Assembly (NCBI GenBank): GCA_011037195.1
Contig: JAAEAF010000624.1
Span: 169,985-233,984, forward strand
Source: Triatoma infestans
Taxonomy: Eukaryota > Arthropoda > Insecta > Hemiptera > Reduviidae
Direction of reading: 5' to 3'
DNA: 64,000 nucleotides
The position numbers and the translations under genes are program-made. The notes below the pieces were generated by a model. The model was given only the letters and a program-made list of their open reading frames with translations. It made no database searches and was not told where the DNA came from. Of this stretch, positions 51,515 to 62,910 are shown in pieces (positions within the stretch are counted from its first letter, which is position 1; each line of letters opens with the position of its first letter).

Positions 51515-52115
51515 TTTTTTTTTTTTTACAATTACCAGTTTGAAATTGGCAATTACAGATAGATAGATAAAAAGCTTTATTACAAATATACGTACAATAA
51601 ACGTACAATAATACGTACAATAAACGTACAATAATAATAAACAGAAGTTCTAATGTAAATTGACATTATAACCTTCCTACATTGTTTATATAATATTTTT
51701 GGGATAAGGCGTTTATATAATATGCAGGAAGAAAGGGAAAAAACCTGCAGCTTTAAGAAAATATTAAGAGAGTATGTGTTTCAGTCATTTATTCCTGTTA
51801 TGTATGCAGGGATCGTAGGTTGCTATTTCGAGGAGAGGAGTTTCAGGAGACGATTTTGGATGAAGAAATAAACTGGGTTTACAGAAGATTTTACGTGAAG
51901 TAGGTCGATTTTGGTGTGTCGGTGTGAGTCACTCGCAAGTCTTAGGAATTTTGTAATGGGTTATCTGAAGTTTTTTGATGTTATTGTTACCAGTCACGCT
52001 CTAGGCGGAGGAAGCGTAAACTAGCATCGGTCTGATGACGAGTTTGTATAGTAGGAGTTTGTTTTGTGTTATCAGTTTTGAGTGGCATGGCCGTGAAGGG
52101 AAATTGGCAGTTATA
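51515..52115 (-). pseudogene. Jockey-type LINE, C-terminus of reverse transcriptase and 3' UTR
   Basis: Minus strand near 52070-51960 codes LITQNKLLLYKLVIRPMLVY followed by ASSA, stop, SVTGNNNIKKLQ. NKLLLYKxxIRPxxxYA and IKKLQ are landmarks of the Jockey clade; the usual Trp is a stop. The 3' end is marked by a T12 run on plus at about 51520. Short ACGTACAATAA direct repeats (51590-51640) lie in the UTR. Confidence 0.75.
51590..51642. repeat. Short tandem repeat ACGTACAATAA/AT
   Basis: Four to five copies of ACGTACAATAA with AT or AATA spacers. Confidence 0.8.
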
Positions 52116-52199
52116 ATATTGTATCGTGTAAGAGAGAATATTTAAATATTAAGTAGCATCTTAAAATTAAATTTTGTAAACTATTACTTAATAGTTACG

Positions 52200-52435
52200 T
52201 CATTACAATCTACTTGCGCGAGTCCGCCAATTGTGATCTCCAGTTGTCTCTCTCTTGCTGCCGTATTCTAATTGTACTCGTAAGCAGGTGTACGCTATCG
52301 GAATACCTAAGTTTCGGCCTGACTCTTAACCATATGACCAGCTCAATGAAGTCTACCCGGTTTTATCAGAGTGACGATACACTAAATCTGTATATAAGGC
52401 TGGTAGGTCCTCATACGTGCTTCTCCTATGTATGA
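52200..52435 (-). pseudogene. LINE C-terminal relic of another type
   Basis: The minus strand reads KPGRLHWAGHMVKSQAET, like the RLRWxGHVxRM segment at the end of several LINE ORF2 proteins. Only this segment is recognisable and a stop follows. Confidence 0.5.
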
Positions 52436-52830
52436 CTGGACTTTACTTACAGCTTCATAAAATTTTTGGTGGAGTTTCGTTGCATATCTAGGGCGCAAGA
52501 GTTCGTGTTTCTTTCTAATTGTCCAATATTTCCGAGGCCAGGTAAGTACCTGGAATCTCGAATCTCAATTTATACTGATAAGGACTTCAGTGGATCCGAA
52601 GATATTTCTATTTTTGAATACATTGAATATGATTATTAGTGTCATGGTAACCGGATGTGGTGGTTTATGTTACTGTTGCAAATGAAAACAGAAACTCACT
52701 ACTTTGGTACCATATGCTAGTTGACTGGTGCTATGTATGGAATGGTGGCGATGGCTGAAGAGTCTTAGAGCTGCTTGAACAGCTACTTCTTTAATTACTT
52801 AGAACTCTGCTTGTCCTAAATGTCGATAGC

Positions 52831-53805
52831 TAGTGTGGCTAGGTTGTTTGAAGAATCTCTGGCCTGTAAAAGACCGTTTCGCAGAAACCAAATTGACACA
52901 ATTAATGACTTGTTAGAAGCAGTTTGTTGAATAACTCTTTGATAGCTGTAGATTACTGATTAGAAAAATGCTTGATTGATTGGCTGTGTTCTTCTTGGTC
53001 GGTTGCTTAGACTTCCTCAAGATTGCTTGTAAAAAGGTATAATTCAAAATACTATCTCTTGCATGCTGTTACTTGGGGAGTAGCGACCCCATGGGTTACC
53101 ACAGCTCGGAACTCCATGCCCTCATCAGAAATACAATACACTTAAACTACATACATACACTCTACAGTAAAACTACATATACTCTTCACAGACAATGGAC
53201 AACTACAGGTACTCAGGTAGTGTCTCCGGCCCTATTTTGATTGGCATAAGCCAACGGAGAAGGAGGGGATTAGCTCAGTGGTTGCGCGCTGGTCTAGCAA
53301 CGCGGAGGTCCCGGGTTCGAATCAAGCAAGGTGCCTTTAGATTTTCTCTCGTAGGAGCCCCCACTCCTGTCCTGTGATGGGCAGTGATGTCTGTAGCTAG
53401 AGAACACGGCTTGGAGCCGGCAGCACACTGAGAAGGCTCCGGGAAGCACAATAGGTCGCAGTGCAATAATCCCCTATAACAGTCTAATATCTAATAGACT
53501 TTTTGAAGGTTGCTTGTTATAAGGGTTAACCCTTGTTAATAAGGGTGAAATTTGCTACTACCACCAAGATTGACGCCTCCAAGCAGGCTCTCGTCCAGAC
53601 CCTTCTGCGTTCATCGCCACAACCCTCAGTACTCGTCAAGACATAATAGTAATATGAAATAAGCTACATAGTTAATAACATTGAAGAATAAAAAACTACA
53701 TTAATTAACACACAGCATATAAACAATCTTTGTCATTGATGGTAGTGTATAGACACGATGCTATAGTCCCATTTTGACCATGCGACTTCTTAAGCCCTCA
53801 GATTG
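52831..53805 (+). repeat. Composite repeat with internal tRNA-Ala-like SINE, copy 1
   Basis: Close match along its whole length (small indels only) to 60309-61279. Begins at TAGTGTGGCTAGGTTG and ends CTTAAGCCCTCAGATTG. A pol III-like promoter pair lies inside at 53265-53330. No long frame. What the flanking 430 bp on each side of the SINE are is unknown. Confidence 0.85.
53262..53515 (+). repeat. tRNA-derived SINE within composite repeat copy 1
   Basis: GGGGATTAGCTCAGTGGTTG (A box) and GTCCCGGGTTCGAATC (B box) resemble tRNA-Ala, with CTAGCAA where the Ala anticodon loop would be. The acceptor stem does not pair, so this is not a tRNA gene. The tail has GAGAACACGG, GCCGGCAG and CACTGAGAAGGCTCCG. 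Confidence 0.8.
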
Positions 53806-55064
53806 CTAGTTTTTATCCTATTTTTCCTAGCTTTGATGGGAGATAGAGACTGCTTTTAAAGGGAAGGGAAGCTTAGCTGTCAAAGTTGTTAAACATTGAT
53901 TCGTACTGGCAGTAGGCGTGACAATGGGGGTAATGCATAGTTCACGGCTGATAATCTAGCAGTTGTGTGGCGAATTTTCTTGTAGCGAAATAGAGGGCTT
54001 GATTCCATTACATTAAGGCTGATTTTAATACCTAGTAATATAAACAAAATTTCATTTCTAATAGATAGTTTGTTTTGGCTTGAATTTATTTCGTCATAGT
54101 TTGGTTTCCAATGCATTGTTCATCGCTAGAACGAAGTCCCTTATCATGACAATAACATCAGCAAATTATTGTACTTTTTTACTGCTTGGAAAAAATAATA
54201 TAACTGGCATATATCCCATATTTTCCACACACTTTTATTCGTGAGTTTGAAGAAAACACCAGCTTATCGCCCAATCGCACTTGCAGCACTCAAATTTTTA
54301 CAATATTATTAACATTATTTCTAGTCAAGTTCTTTCCATCGGAGGAAGCAGTATTCATCATTATGATCAAAAAAATAATTCCTTACTAATGCAATTTTCA
54401 TGTAAATATCATATTCAGCAAACAAAATGCTATTTTATTGAGCAGATATGTATTCTTTTCAAAATAACGTTAACTATACGAATGGGTGGGTGAACTTATA
54501 TAAGTGCCTCCCTGTAATATGTTTGAAGATATAAACATTCAGGAAATGTATGTAGAAAATTCGCTTGTAATGAGATTCTTTTGATTTTTTTTTTTTAAAT
54601 TGAAATAAAAAATAATAGTTCGCCTGGGTGCCCAAAGTACGAAAAAGAGTTGTTTAAAGACGCGCGTATGTGTATGTGTATTATTTTAGTACGAACATAT
54701 CAAATTATATCTTGCGACTTAAAGATAGGCTCAGCCCACACTGGCTTGGCCATTCTTCGCTTCCCTTTCCCATATTAAATAGAAGTTCTGCATCACTGGC
54801 TTGGCCCTAATGGCCTCCCTCCCGCCTTCCTTTCCTATGTCTTAAAGAGAAGCTATGCTTCACTGGCTTGACATTCTCTCGCCTCCCACTGCAGGAAAAA
54901 AATTCAAGTGGAAGCCTATCGGTAAAATAATTTAAGAAGTAGGGTCTATAAAAAGTAACAAAAAATGGAGGCAGAACCTATAATTTAAAAATAATCTTCC
55001 TACGTTCTAAAATCCAGTAAGTATATTGTACTTTCTTAGTGCCATTTTTTTGGCATCTGTGGTC
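53806..55064. other. No gene recognised outside the 54.7-kb minisatellite
   Basis: The 75-codon minus frame at 53889-54116 lacks known motifs. Confidence 0.45.
54735..54895. repeat. Minisatellite of about 65 bp, three units
   Basis: CACTGGCTTGGCCATTC, CACTGGCTTGGCCCTAA and CACTGGCTTGACATTC start successive units. Each unit continues with a C/T-rich CCTCCC part and AGAAG..TGC before the next. GC content is well above the surroundings. Confidence 0.75.
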
Positions 55065-55265
55065 ATTAGCGCCCTGAAGCCTTCTATACTGTTCCCCCGT
55101 GATAGATAACTGCGCCCGTCCATTACAGAGCAGAGTGAGTTGTAGAGTCTCTTAAGGAGTGAAATCTAAGGGCGGCCCAGTCTGGTAACAAACCCTGGAC
55201 CTGCGAGCGATTACAAGTCATGCGCTCTAATCACTGAGCTAATCCCAGTCCTCATTAGCGCCTAT
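55065..55265 (-). repeat. tRNA-derived SINE, diverged
   Basis: On the minus strand GATTAGCTCAGTGATTAGAG with CGCATGACTTG and GCAGGTCCAGGGTTTGTTAC (weak B box) form the head. The tail (GGGGGAACAG, GAAGGCTTCAGG) is only loosely like the main family. Confidence 0.65.
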
Positions 55266-56676
55266 TATTAATATTTTTTTATTATTACTTTGTTATTCTT
55301 CCGAATACCTCTAAGTTCTTCAAACAATTATTATTACCTATACTGTAGTATATTTTTCTATATAATTTGGAATCGTTTCTCAAACTTACTATTTCTCTAT
55401 ACAATAAACACACTTGTGAAGGAGACAATAAATTGTTCGAAATGTTAATGTTATCTAAAAGAAAGGTTTTTTGTTTGTGATAAGATTCTCCATAATTTGT
55501 AATTGTTTCCTTATTTGTGTACTAGCGGACCCTTGAAAGTGCATTACTTACGTTATTTATTCGAGGAACTATGTACATCGAAGGAAAACATATAATAATT
55601 AAAGGATGAAATTTTAAACAAAGGCAATATAGAGATGCAATAATTTTAACAATGCCATCAATCTTGTCTAGAGCTCCTTATTATATTTTTTTTTAAATCT
55701 AGAAAATTGAAATAAATTGGTAAGGCGTTTGTTATGGCTAGAGACATCTAGTTTCCTTTTCATACATTGTTAATTTTATCTCGTCTTATTTTAAAGCAAC
55801 AATCAGCTCATACTGTTTGTTCACACAAAAAAAAAAAAAAATGACGATAAACTGTCTATATTTTAATTAAAGTTATGTTTCTTATATATATATGTATATA
55901 AGCTGAGAAACGTGCACGGTTTAATAATGATACAACGAAGCGTAGTTTCTAAATTTTTCTTCCAGACTCGGACTGCCTTTTTCATTTTGCATTCATTATT
56001 TCTTTAATTTCTTTTAAGCAATCAGTTTATTTCATTTTTGAAATTTTGCGCTAGTTTAATTTAACAATATTTGGTAAACTTTAGACTTTTAGTAACTTTA
56101 GATTAGCTAGTCATTATACTGATTTTTTGCCAATGGCTTAAGAAAAAATAACTTCCTTGAAGGATTTGTGGACTTGCCTTAGGAACATAGATTTTCAATA
56201 ATAATTTTCTAAATTCCTGTGAAATGATAATTTTTAGGAAAATAACATGACTAATTTTCATTACATCAAACTGATAATAGAAACAATTTACTAGATCTTA
56301 TTATAAACAAAAGAATGGTTTCAAAACACTAATAAATTTTATCCAGACTACTAATCATTGGTCCCAGATCTCGGAAATTCACAGTGCACAGTGTAATTGG
56401 GCATATTTTTGGCCAGTATACTGTGGTTCCATCACATGCCGCGATGTTTTGGCAAACATTTTTAATTGTGGTTATCTACTTTTGTTGGGTTTGTTCGTTG
56501 ACGACCAAAAAACCCATAACACCAATATTTTCAAACAAAGTTTCGAATAAGATTTTTTTAGAATGTCAGCCGGCCAATCTGAAAAGTAGTTATTTTTCAA
56601 AATACAATAAGTACATTCGATTATTTCTTCTTTTTCTCTTAATCTTTCCTGTTATACCGCTATAACATCATCGAAG
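55266..56676. other. No gene recognised
   Basis: AT-rich, with an A14 run near 55829 and a TATATATGTATATA palindrome near 55883. The 93-codon frame at 56384-56665 (plus) is hydrophobic but unmatched. Confidence 0.45.
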
Positions 56677-56704
56677 CCTTTTATTATTATTATTATTATT
56701 ATTG
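56677..56704. repeat. ATT microsatellite
   Basis: TTATTATTATTATTATTATT run of about 28 bp. Confidence 0.9.
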
Positions 56705-56879
56705 AAGAAGGCACACTGGGAGGATAGGTCCCTGGGCTCTCGCACATACCCGCCCGTAAAGAAGCTCCTAACCAGAATTGGTTCCCTAATTCTGAGCGTG
56801 ACATTCCCAAAACAATGGAAATGTACTTAATCTTCCTAAACTAATCCTAATCTATTGGTCCCACTACCGCTCGATATTC

Positions 56880-57625
56880 CTGGATATACTGTGTATCCAT
56901 TCCCATGCCTGTATGCTCGATCTCTCCAAAAATAGAACCTTGGACACTGAATGGGCTTAAGTTTGATGGCACACTAGGTAAATTTATTGAAAGTAAAACT
57001 CCGAACTACGTATACAGGAACCTTCTACAAGAGCGACTAGTGCTTAAATATAAAAATTATATTAAAATATTCACCGACGGGTCAAAGATGATAAATTGAG
57101 TTGGAGCAGTTTTCGTCATGAATGAGAGGCTGTACAACTTCCCATTAAGCAATATCTCAAGCATATCTACAGCCGAGTTATTCGCAGTGTACAAAGCCCT
57201 AGAACATATTCGGAACTACAATGAACCTAAGAAATATATTATTTGCTCCGATTCAAGGAGCTCACTGGAGATGATAGGCAATCGGGACTCCGATAGTTTG
57301 TTGATTCAGATGTATTAGGAGACAATGAGGGCAATCAATAAGACTTTCGAATATCTTGGGGTAGGTTCATCTATTTCATTTTTTGTGAAACTAGCTGTGC
57401 GTATTCAGTAGTTTGCTGGCGTCTTGTGTATAGGTATTTATTTTATAAGTGACATAAGGGAGTAGTGGAATATGATTAGACCTAGATTGTGGGTTTGCTG
57501 TAGAAATTGTTAGCCTGGTGGGTATGGATATGCATCCCGGATGAGTCCTTACAAATTAGAAACAGGTGCAAAGGACCATAGCTGTTGTGCACCCTAAAAA
57601 AATCCAGGGAAATAAAATACTGTAA
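56880..57625 (+). pseudogene. LINE copy B: RNase H plus 3' UTR with internal deletion
   Basis: 56905-57099 codes KNYIKIFTDGSKM and 57118-57318 codes MNERLYNFPLSNISSISTAE, LFAVYKALEHIRN and IICSDSRSSLEMIGNRDSDS: the first three blocks of LINE RNase H. A stop (TGA at 57097) interrupts. At about 57320 the frame jumps straight to the 3' UTR seen at 42866-43160, so about 0.9 kb (end of RNase H and the ORF2 tail) is deleted; CAGATGT-like microhomology sits at the joint. Near-identical to copy A where they overlap. Confidence 0.88.
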
Positions 57626-57969
57626 GAGCCGTTGTTTATATCTGTGATATGTGTGTGTACTGTGAATGCGGCGAACACAGTTCTGGTGAGTGACCATGAT
57701 GAGATGCAGTACTCCCAAGCGATTGCATCAATCGCCCCTTGCGGGTTATTTTGAATATATTAAGACTCAAAATACGTACTGTATACGTATAATTTCATTT
57801 ATTAGAATGGTATTATTGAATATATTTTTAAAGAAGGAAATAAATTCTATTCTGGTGGCACATATTGATATTTACTAAATTTGTATTTTATCAGGAGTAC
57901 CAACAGATTAACTGTAAAAATGGTTTTGTATATAAAAGCAATATGTTATGTATATAGCTTTGAAAAAAA

Positions 57970-59255
57970 TCTGATGGAAACACTCACACAACTTTCTCTA
58001 ACTCCAGTTTTCAAAAATTTACCTAATTGACAAATTTTATGGTTTGAGTACCTAATTTGATGAAATTCTTTGGAGTTCGTCGAAAACTGAATATGTTCAG
58101 TAAAAGCGCACTTGTGGTTTACTAATTTTCTTGAAACTCGGAATTTTGACCCGTCTATTTATTTCTAATTAATTTTGTTTCGATGGCAGAATTGTATAAT
58201 CAACTATGATAGCGAATTAGAAAAAAAACATAACCCCCCGCCACAAAATCCGCTCTAAAGGACTTCTTCAGGAGAAATGGTTCAAATAAAAGTTGCAGCT
58301 CTTTGTGTAGTTCACATGCCTAGTTTGAAAAAAATCAATGGAGCCGATTTCGAGAAAATACCAGAAAAATGAAAAATACATTTCAGTAAAAATGCACTTC
58401 TGGTTATCCGATTTTTTTTAAACTCGAAATTTCAACAACACATTTAATTCTACTTGATGTAATTAAAATGACAGAATTATATAGTAAACTGCAATAGCAC
58501 ATAAGAGGAAAACCTAACCCCACACCTCCCTCAAAAGTGCCCTTAAATTAATTTTTCCAGAGAAATGTTTTGAATAAAAGTTGTAGATCTTTGTATGTGT
58601 AGTTGATGTACCAAGTTTTGTGAATATCGTCGCAGCCATTTTTGAGAAAATTTCAAGAAAGAAAAAAAAAATACCAGAAAACTGAAAAATACTTTCAAGT
58701 AAAAACGCACTTCCGGTGTTCTGATTTTCTTCAAACTCGGAATTTCAACAACATATTTAATTCTAATTAATATTATTTAGCTGATAGAATTGTGTAATAA
58801 ACTGAAATAGCACTTTAGAGGACAACCCACCCACCAACCCCTCCTCTAAAAGAGCCGTTAAATGCATTTTCCCGGAAAAATGTTTAAAATAAAAGTTGTA
58901 GCTCGTTGTATGTGTAGTTGATATTCCAAGTTTAAAGAAAATCGTTGGAGACATTTGGAAAAAATTGCAAAAAAGTAAAAAAAGACAACTAGTAAAGTGG
59001 TACTTCCGGTTGAGGAATTTTGACTGCTGACCTACTGTCAGATCCTCATGGTGATATCTAAACGGAATATCAAGCTTGTACTTTTTACGATTTTTCGTTT
59101 TTGAGCCATGCTGTTCATACATACATACCTACAGACCATTTGCTTAAAAAAACACTTTTTTGGATTCAGGGGACCTCAAAACGGATATTTCCGGTGAAAA
59201 CTCGATATAGAAAATTTTACACGATTACAATACTTCCTCTTACTAGGAATAAGTG
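57970..59255 (-). repeat. Tandem-monomer repeat family, copy with three monomers
   Basis: Minus strand; landmarks at about 58112, 58399, 58711 and 59003 give three monomers of 287, 312 and 292 bp, one more than the copies at 49-51 kb. Head (AATTTTCTATATCGAGTTTT, GAAATATCCGTTTTGAGG) at the right and closing GAGTGTTTCCATCAG at the left. Confidence 0.85.
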
Positions 59256-60308
59256 AAAGTAAAAAAAACAACAAAAAAAAAAAAACGGGCATATCATATG
59301 TTTCAATTCAGTGAAGTTGTAGAGGCAATAGGATTTTGCTGCAAGCCACTTCGATGAATGGACGGTGAATCGGACGATCAAAGTACCATTATATTTTTTC
59401 TTTAAATAATTTTTCCGCGTTTTATCAATATTTGAAACCAATTTCTTTAAATACAGTATACCAATCACTCTTAAGCGTATCATGCCTATCATATTTTTAT
59501 TTTTTAACTTTATACCCCGAAAATTGATTTTAGAGGAATCCGGGTTTAATTGGAATAACCATGTTTAACACATAGTATAGGACTCGTTTTTTTGCTTCAC
59601 TTATATAAAGAAATTCTGCTCATTAACCTCTAAAGCACCATAATAGAAAAAATATTTAAGCAAACTCTCAAATGTACAATGGCTCCTAACCCTCTAAAAA
59701 GTACATATCCAAAAGTAAGAAAGAAATCATCATAATAAAAGTTATTATTCTCATGAATAGAAACATGAAGTTTGCCCAAATGTAATCAATAAATAATGAC
59801 TCAATAATATTATTGTTAATAATTTACAGCAATAAACAAGGGAAGGGTCTTTGCATGGGAAAGTCATACAGCAGTCACAACGCGTCAGCAACTTTTCTCC
59901 TCATTCAATCTAAACCTCTCACTACGATTTTATATATTACGTGTAAAAGTCCAAGCAGTTTGTGTTAGTTTAGTTTATTTAAGTAACAAACCCAATTTCT
60001 CTCCTTTTCAAACCAATTATATCACTTTAACTAAGCGATTTGTTGTCCCCGGGGGGGGAGGGGGGAGGATTCCTCTATTATTTTGTAGCCTTGGCTGACA
60101 GTCATCTAAAACCCGGGGAGACCCTGGGAGAAATAATTCCACCTCGTCATTAAAAATACTGTTCTCCTTCGAAATCGAAACAAGAAGTTTTGTGAATGGG
60201 TTGATGAATAAATTATTTTGTTTTTCTGAAAGATCACAGGGTTTGGTAGAGTGGCTTGCCTCATCTCTATGTTTACACTGTTAATAGGCTAAAAAATTTC
60301 TAGTTTAC
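59256..60308. other. No gene recognised
   Basis: Contains a G-rich island CCCCGGGGGGGGAGGGGGG near 60048 that could form a quadruplex; otherwise plain AT-rich DNA. Confidence 0.45.
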
Positions 60309-61279
60309 TAGTGTGGGTGGCTAGGTTGCTAGAAGAATCTCTGGACCTGTAAAAGGCCGTTGGGCAAAGACCAAATTGAGACAATTAATGACTTGTTAGA
60401 AGCAGTTTCTTGAATAACTCTTTGAGAGTTGTAGATTACTGATTAGAAAAAAGTTCTTAATGCTTGATAGGCTGTGTTCTTCTTGGTCGGTTGCTAAGAC
60501 TTCTTCAAGGTTGCTTGTTAAAAGGATTAATTAAAAACACTATCTCTTGCATGCTGTTACTTGGGGAGTAGCGACCCCATGGGTTACCACAGCTCGGTAC
60601 TCCATGCCCTCATCAGAAATACAATACACTTAAACTACATACATACACTCTACAGGTAAACTACATACACTCTTCACAGAGAATGGACAAATACAAGTAC
60701 TCAGGTAGTGTCCCGGCCCTATTTAATTGGAATAAGCCAAGGGATAAGGAGGGGGATTTAGCTCAGTGGTAGCGCGCTGGACTAGCAACGCGGAGGTCCC
60801 GGGTTCGAATCAAGCAAGGTGCCTTTAGTTTTTCTCTTCTTTAGGAGCCTCTACAGCTCGTGTCCGGTGATGGGCAGTGTTGTCTGTAGCTACAGAACAC
60901 GGCTTTGAAGCCGGCAAGGCACTGAGAAGGCTCCGGGAAGTTCAATAGATCGCAGTGCAATAATCCTCTATAACAATCTAATATCTAATTTACTTCTTGA
61001 AGGTTGCTTGTTATATGAGGGTTAACCTTTGTTAATAAGGGTGAAAATTGCTACTACCACCAAGATAGTGACGGTTCCAAGCAGGCTCTCGACCAGACCC
61101 TTCTGCGTTCATCTCCAAGATATAATAGTAATATGAAATAAGCTACATAATTAATAACATTGAAGAATAAATAACTACATTAATTAAAACACACAATATA
61201 TGCAATCTTTGTCACTTATGATAGTACACGATGCTATTGCGCCATTTTGATCATGCGATTTCTTAAGCCCTCAGATTGA
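60309..61279 (+). repeat. Composite repeat with internal tRNA-Ala-like SINE, copy 2
   Basis: Same orientation as the copy at 52831-53805 and about 7.5 kb away. Shares ATTAATGACTTGTTAGAAGC, TACTTGGGGAGTAGCGACCC and CTACTACCACCAAGAT at matching positions. Breaks sharply at both ends. Confidence 0.85.
60755..61000 (+). repeat. tRNA-derived SINE within composite repeat copy 2
   Basis: GATTTAGCTCAGTGGTAGCG (A box) and GTCCCGGGTTCGAATC (B box) are intact; better preserved than copy 1. Tail as in the other family members. Confidence 0.82.
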
Positions 61280-61919
61280 GTATTGCAGTAAGATAAATTC
61301 CTATGAATGTTTAATGTATAATTTTTTTTTTTTTCTTTTCTTTCTTTAATAATTATCATCATCAAGTCAGTGAACATGTCTGCGGTGATGTATCATAAAT
61401 GATCCATAAAGAATCTCATAAAATTGTAATTTAACATCAGACTATTAGTTTGAATTTATTTTTACGCTTTTTCGTATGAATTAGCTACAGGTTCATGTTC
61501 AGTATTTATGTTTCTTAAAATAATTTTCCTTTTGATTAGTAAACAGCGTATTGATGTACTGATTACATACTAGATAAACTACATACTTGTCAACATAAAT
61601 TTGTCTCGTTTAGATTTATTTATGAGATAAGACACTTCTAAATACTCCGTGCTCATTAAATTTGTTATTTATGTTAAAAAGAAAGAAAATTATATATTAA
61701 AATATGGTAAAACGTGATTTTTAAAATAACTAATAAATTATTGAAGAAATAGTAAACTCATCAATTTGATTGATCTGTTAACATGTGTTGAATAATGAAC
61801 TAAGTTTAATTACATTTCTGTAGTTTGTAACAGAATTATGATAATTTATTAGTTTTAATTTCCATTAATATTTTCAATCTTAGTAATATATCACTAATGT
61901 TTCATTCACCCCCATCTAT

Positions 61920-62910
61920 TTCAAGTTGTATAGATTACACCGTTCTAAAAATACAGTAGGCGGACGGGCTTCTTTTTTATACGATGGAGATATGTTTCAC
62001 TCACTGTGAAAAATCAGATATACGTTCTGTAATTTTATTATTTTTTTAAGATTTTTAAATTGCACAGTAACCATGCAACAAGTAAAATTGAGATAAGCAG
62101 TGAAAATGGAAGTATCCCCCGTTATTTAGCGTGCACACTCTGGCTTGAAGTTATGAACAACGGCTATCCAGGCGATAGCAGTACGCCATTATGGATGGCC
62201 TTCTTAGTGTGTACGACTGTATCTCAAGACAGCCGTCGATATGCATTTAGATGGTCGTGCGGCGAAAGACGCCTTAGTTGTTTTGACACGGGTTTGTGGG
62301 GAGATGGGAGTACAGAGGGCATGGATTACGGGAGTGGAATTAGAAGATAATTTGGAATGGAATGTAGATAGCGGGATTTGGCTAATGTGGAGACGAAGGG
62401 AATGTTTAGGTCAGTGTGGTTAGTGAGGTTAGAGACTTAGATGGGAGCATTTTGGTGCGTGGGGTTTTGGACTGTAGGGATTAAATGCGATACAGGTTTG
62501 TGTTTTTAATTGCCCCCGTATAATTCGAGTCCTTATGCTCAAATAGGAGCTAGTAAGGAATTTTATAGTGTCTTTTGTTGTATAGTGTATTTTGCAGTTT
62601 TGAGCGTTTGTCTACTAGTTATTTTTAACATTTTGTTTCGGTAATTAAGTTCATTTCGTTTGAATCGAGTATGAGGGTTCCATGTTAATCGCCTGTCCAG
62701 GTGGAGTCTGGGATAGCGGATTTGAGTTACAATTGACAAAAAATTATGGTTAAATTGAATGGCGGGACGAGTTTTTCGGTTTAAGATGAAGACTATGTGC
62801 TTGGATTTGTGTTGATTAACCTTGATTCTCCACTTAAGGAGCCCAGGGTTCGAGGCATTGAGGTGGGTTTGAAGATGGCGAGTAGTCATGTAATTTTCTA
62901 AAATCATCAG
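61920..62910 (-). pseudogene. Jockey-type LINE, C-terminal half of ORF2
   Basis: 62563-62907 on the minus strand codes LLKWRIKVNQHKSKHIVFIL, YPRLHLDRRLTWNPHTRFKR, matching the WxIKVNxxKSxHxxF and YLGLxLDxRLTWxxH blocks. Further down, broken frames give VQNPTHQNAPI then VSNLTNHTDLNIPFV, the NAPWYVSNxxLHxDLxIPxV block that marks the Jockey clade. The GC-rich plus-strand frames at 62060-62423 are shadows of this. The 3' end may reach about 61920. Confidence 0.8.

Noticed and set aside
53265..53335. Possible functional tRNA-Ala gene
   Set aside because: A and B boxes are good but the acceptor and anticodon stems do not pair, and the same tail follows as in other SINE copies.
58763..59122. 119-codon minus ORF as a gene
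   Set aside because: Runs through the monomer array; the same frame is broken in other copies (75-codon piece at 50372).
60048..60068. G-rich island as promoter CpG island
   Set aside because: Only about 20 bp, no CpG enrichment around it and no gene start nearby.
60758..60830. Possible functional tRNA-Ala gene, second copy
   Set aside because: Same reason; it is part of the duplicated composite repeat.
62060..62423. GC-rich plus-strand ORFs of 96 and 60 codons as a gene
   Set aside because: The minus strand of the same stretch reads as the Jockey NAP-VSN-HTDL-IP block, which explains the composition.
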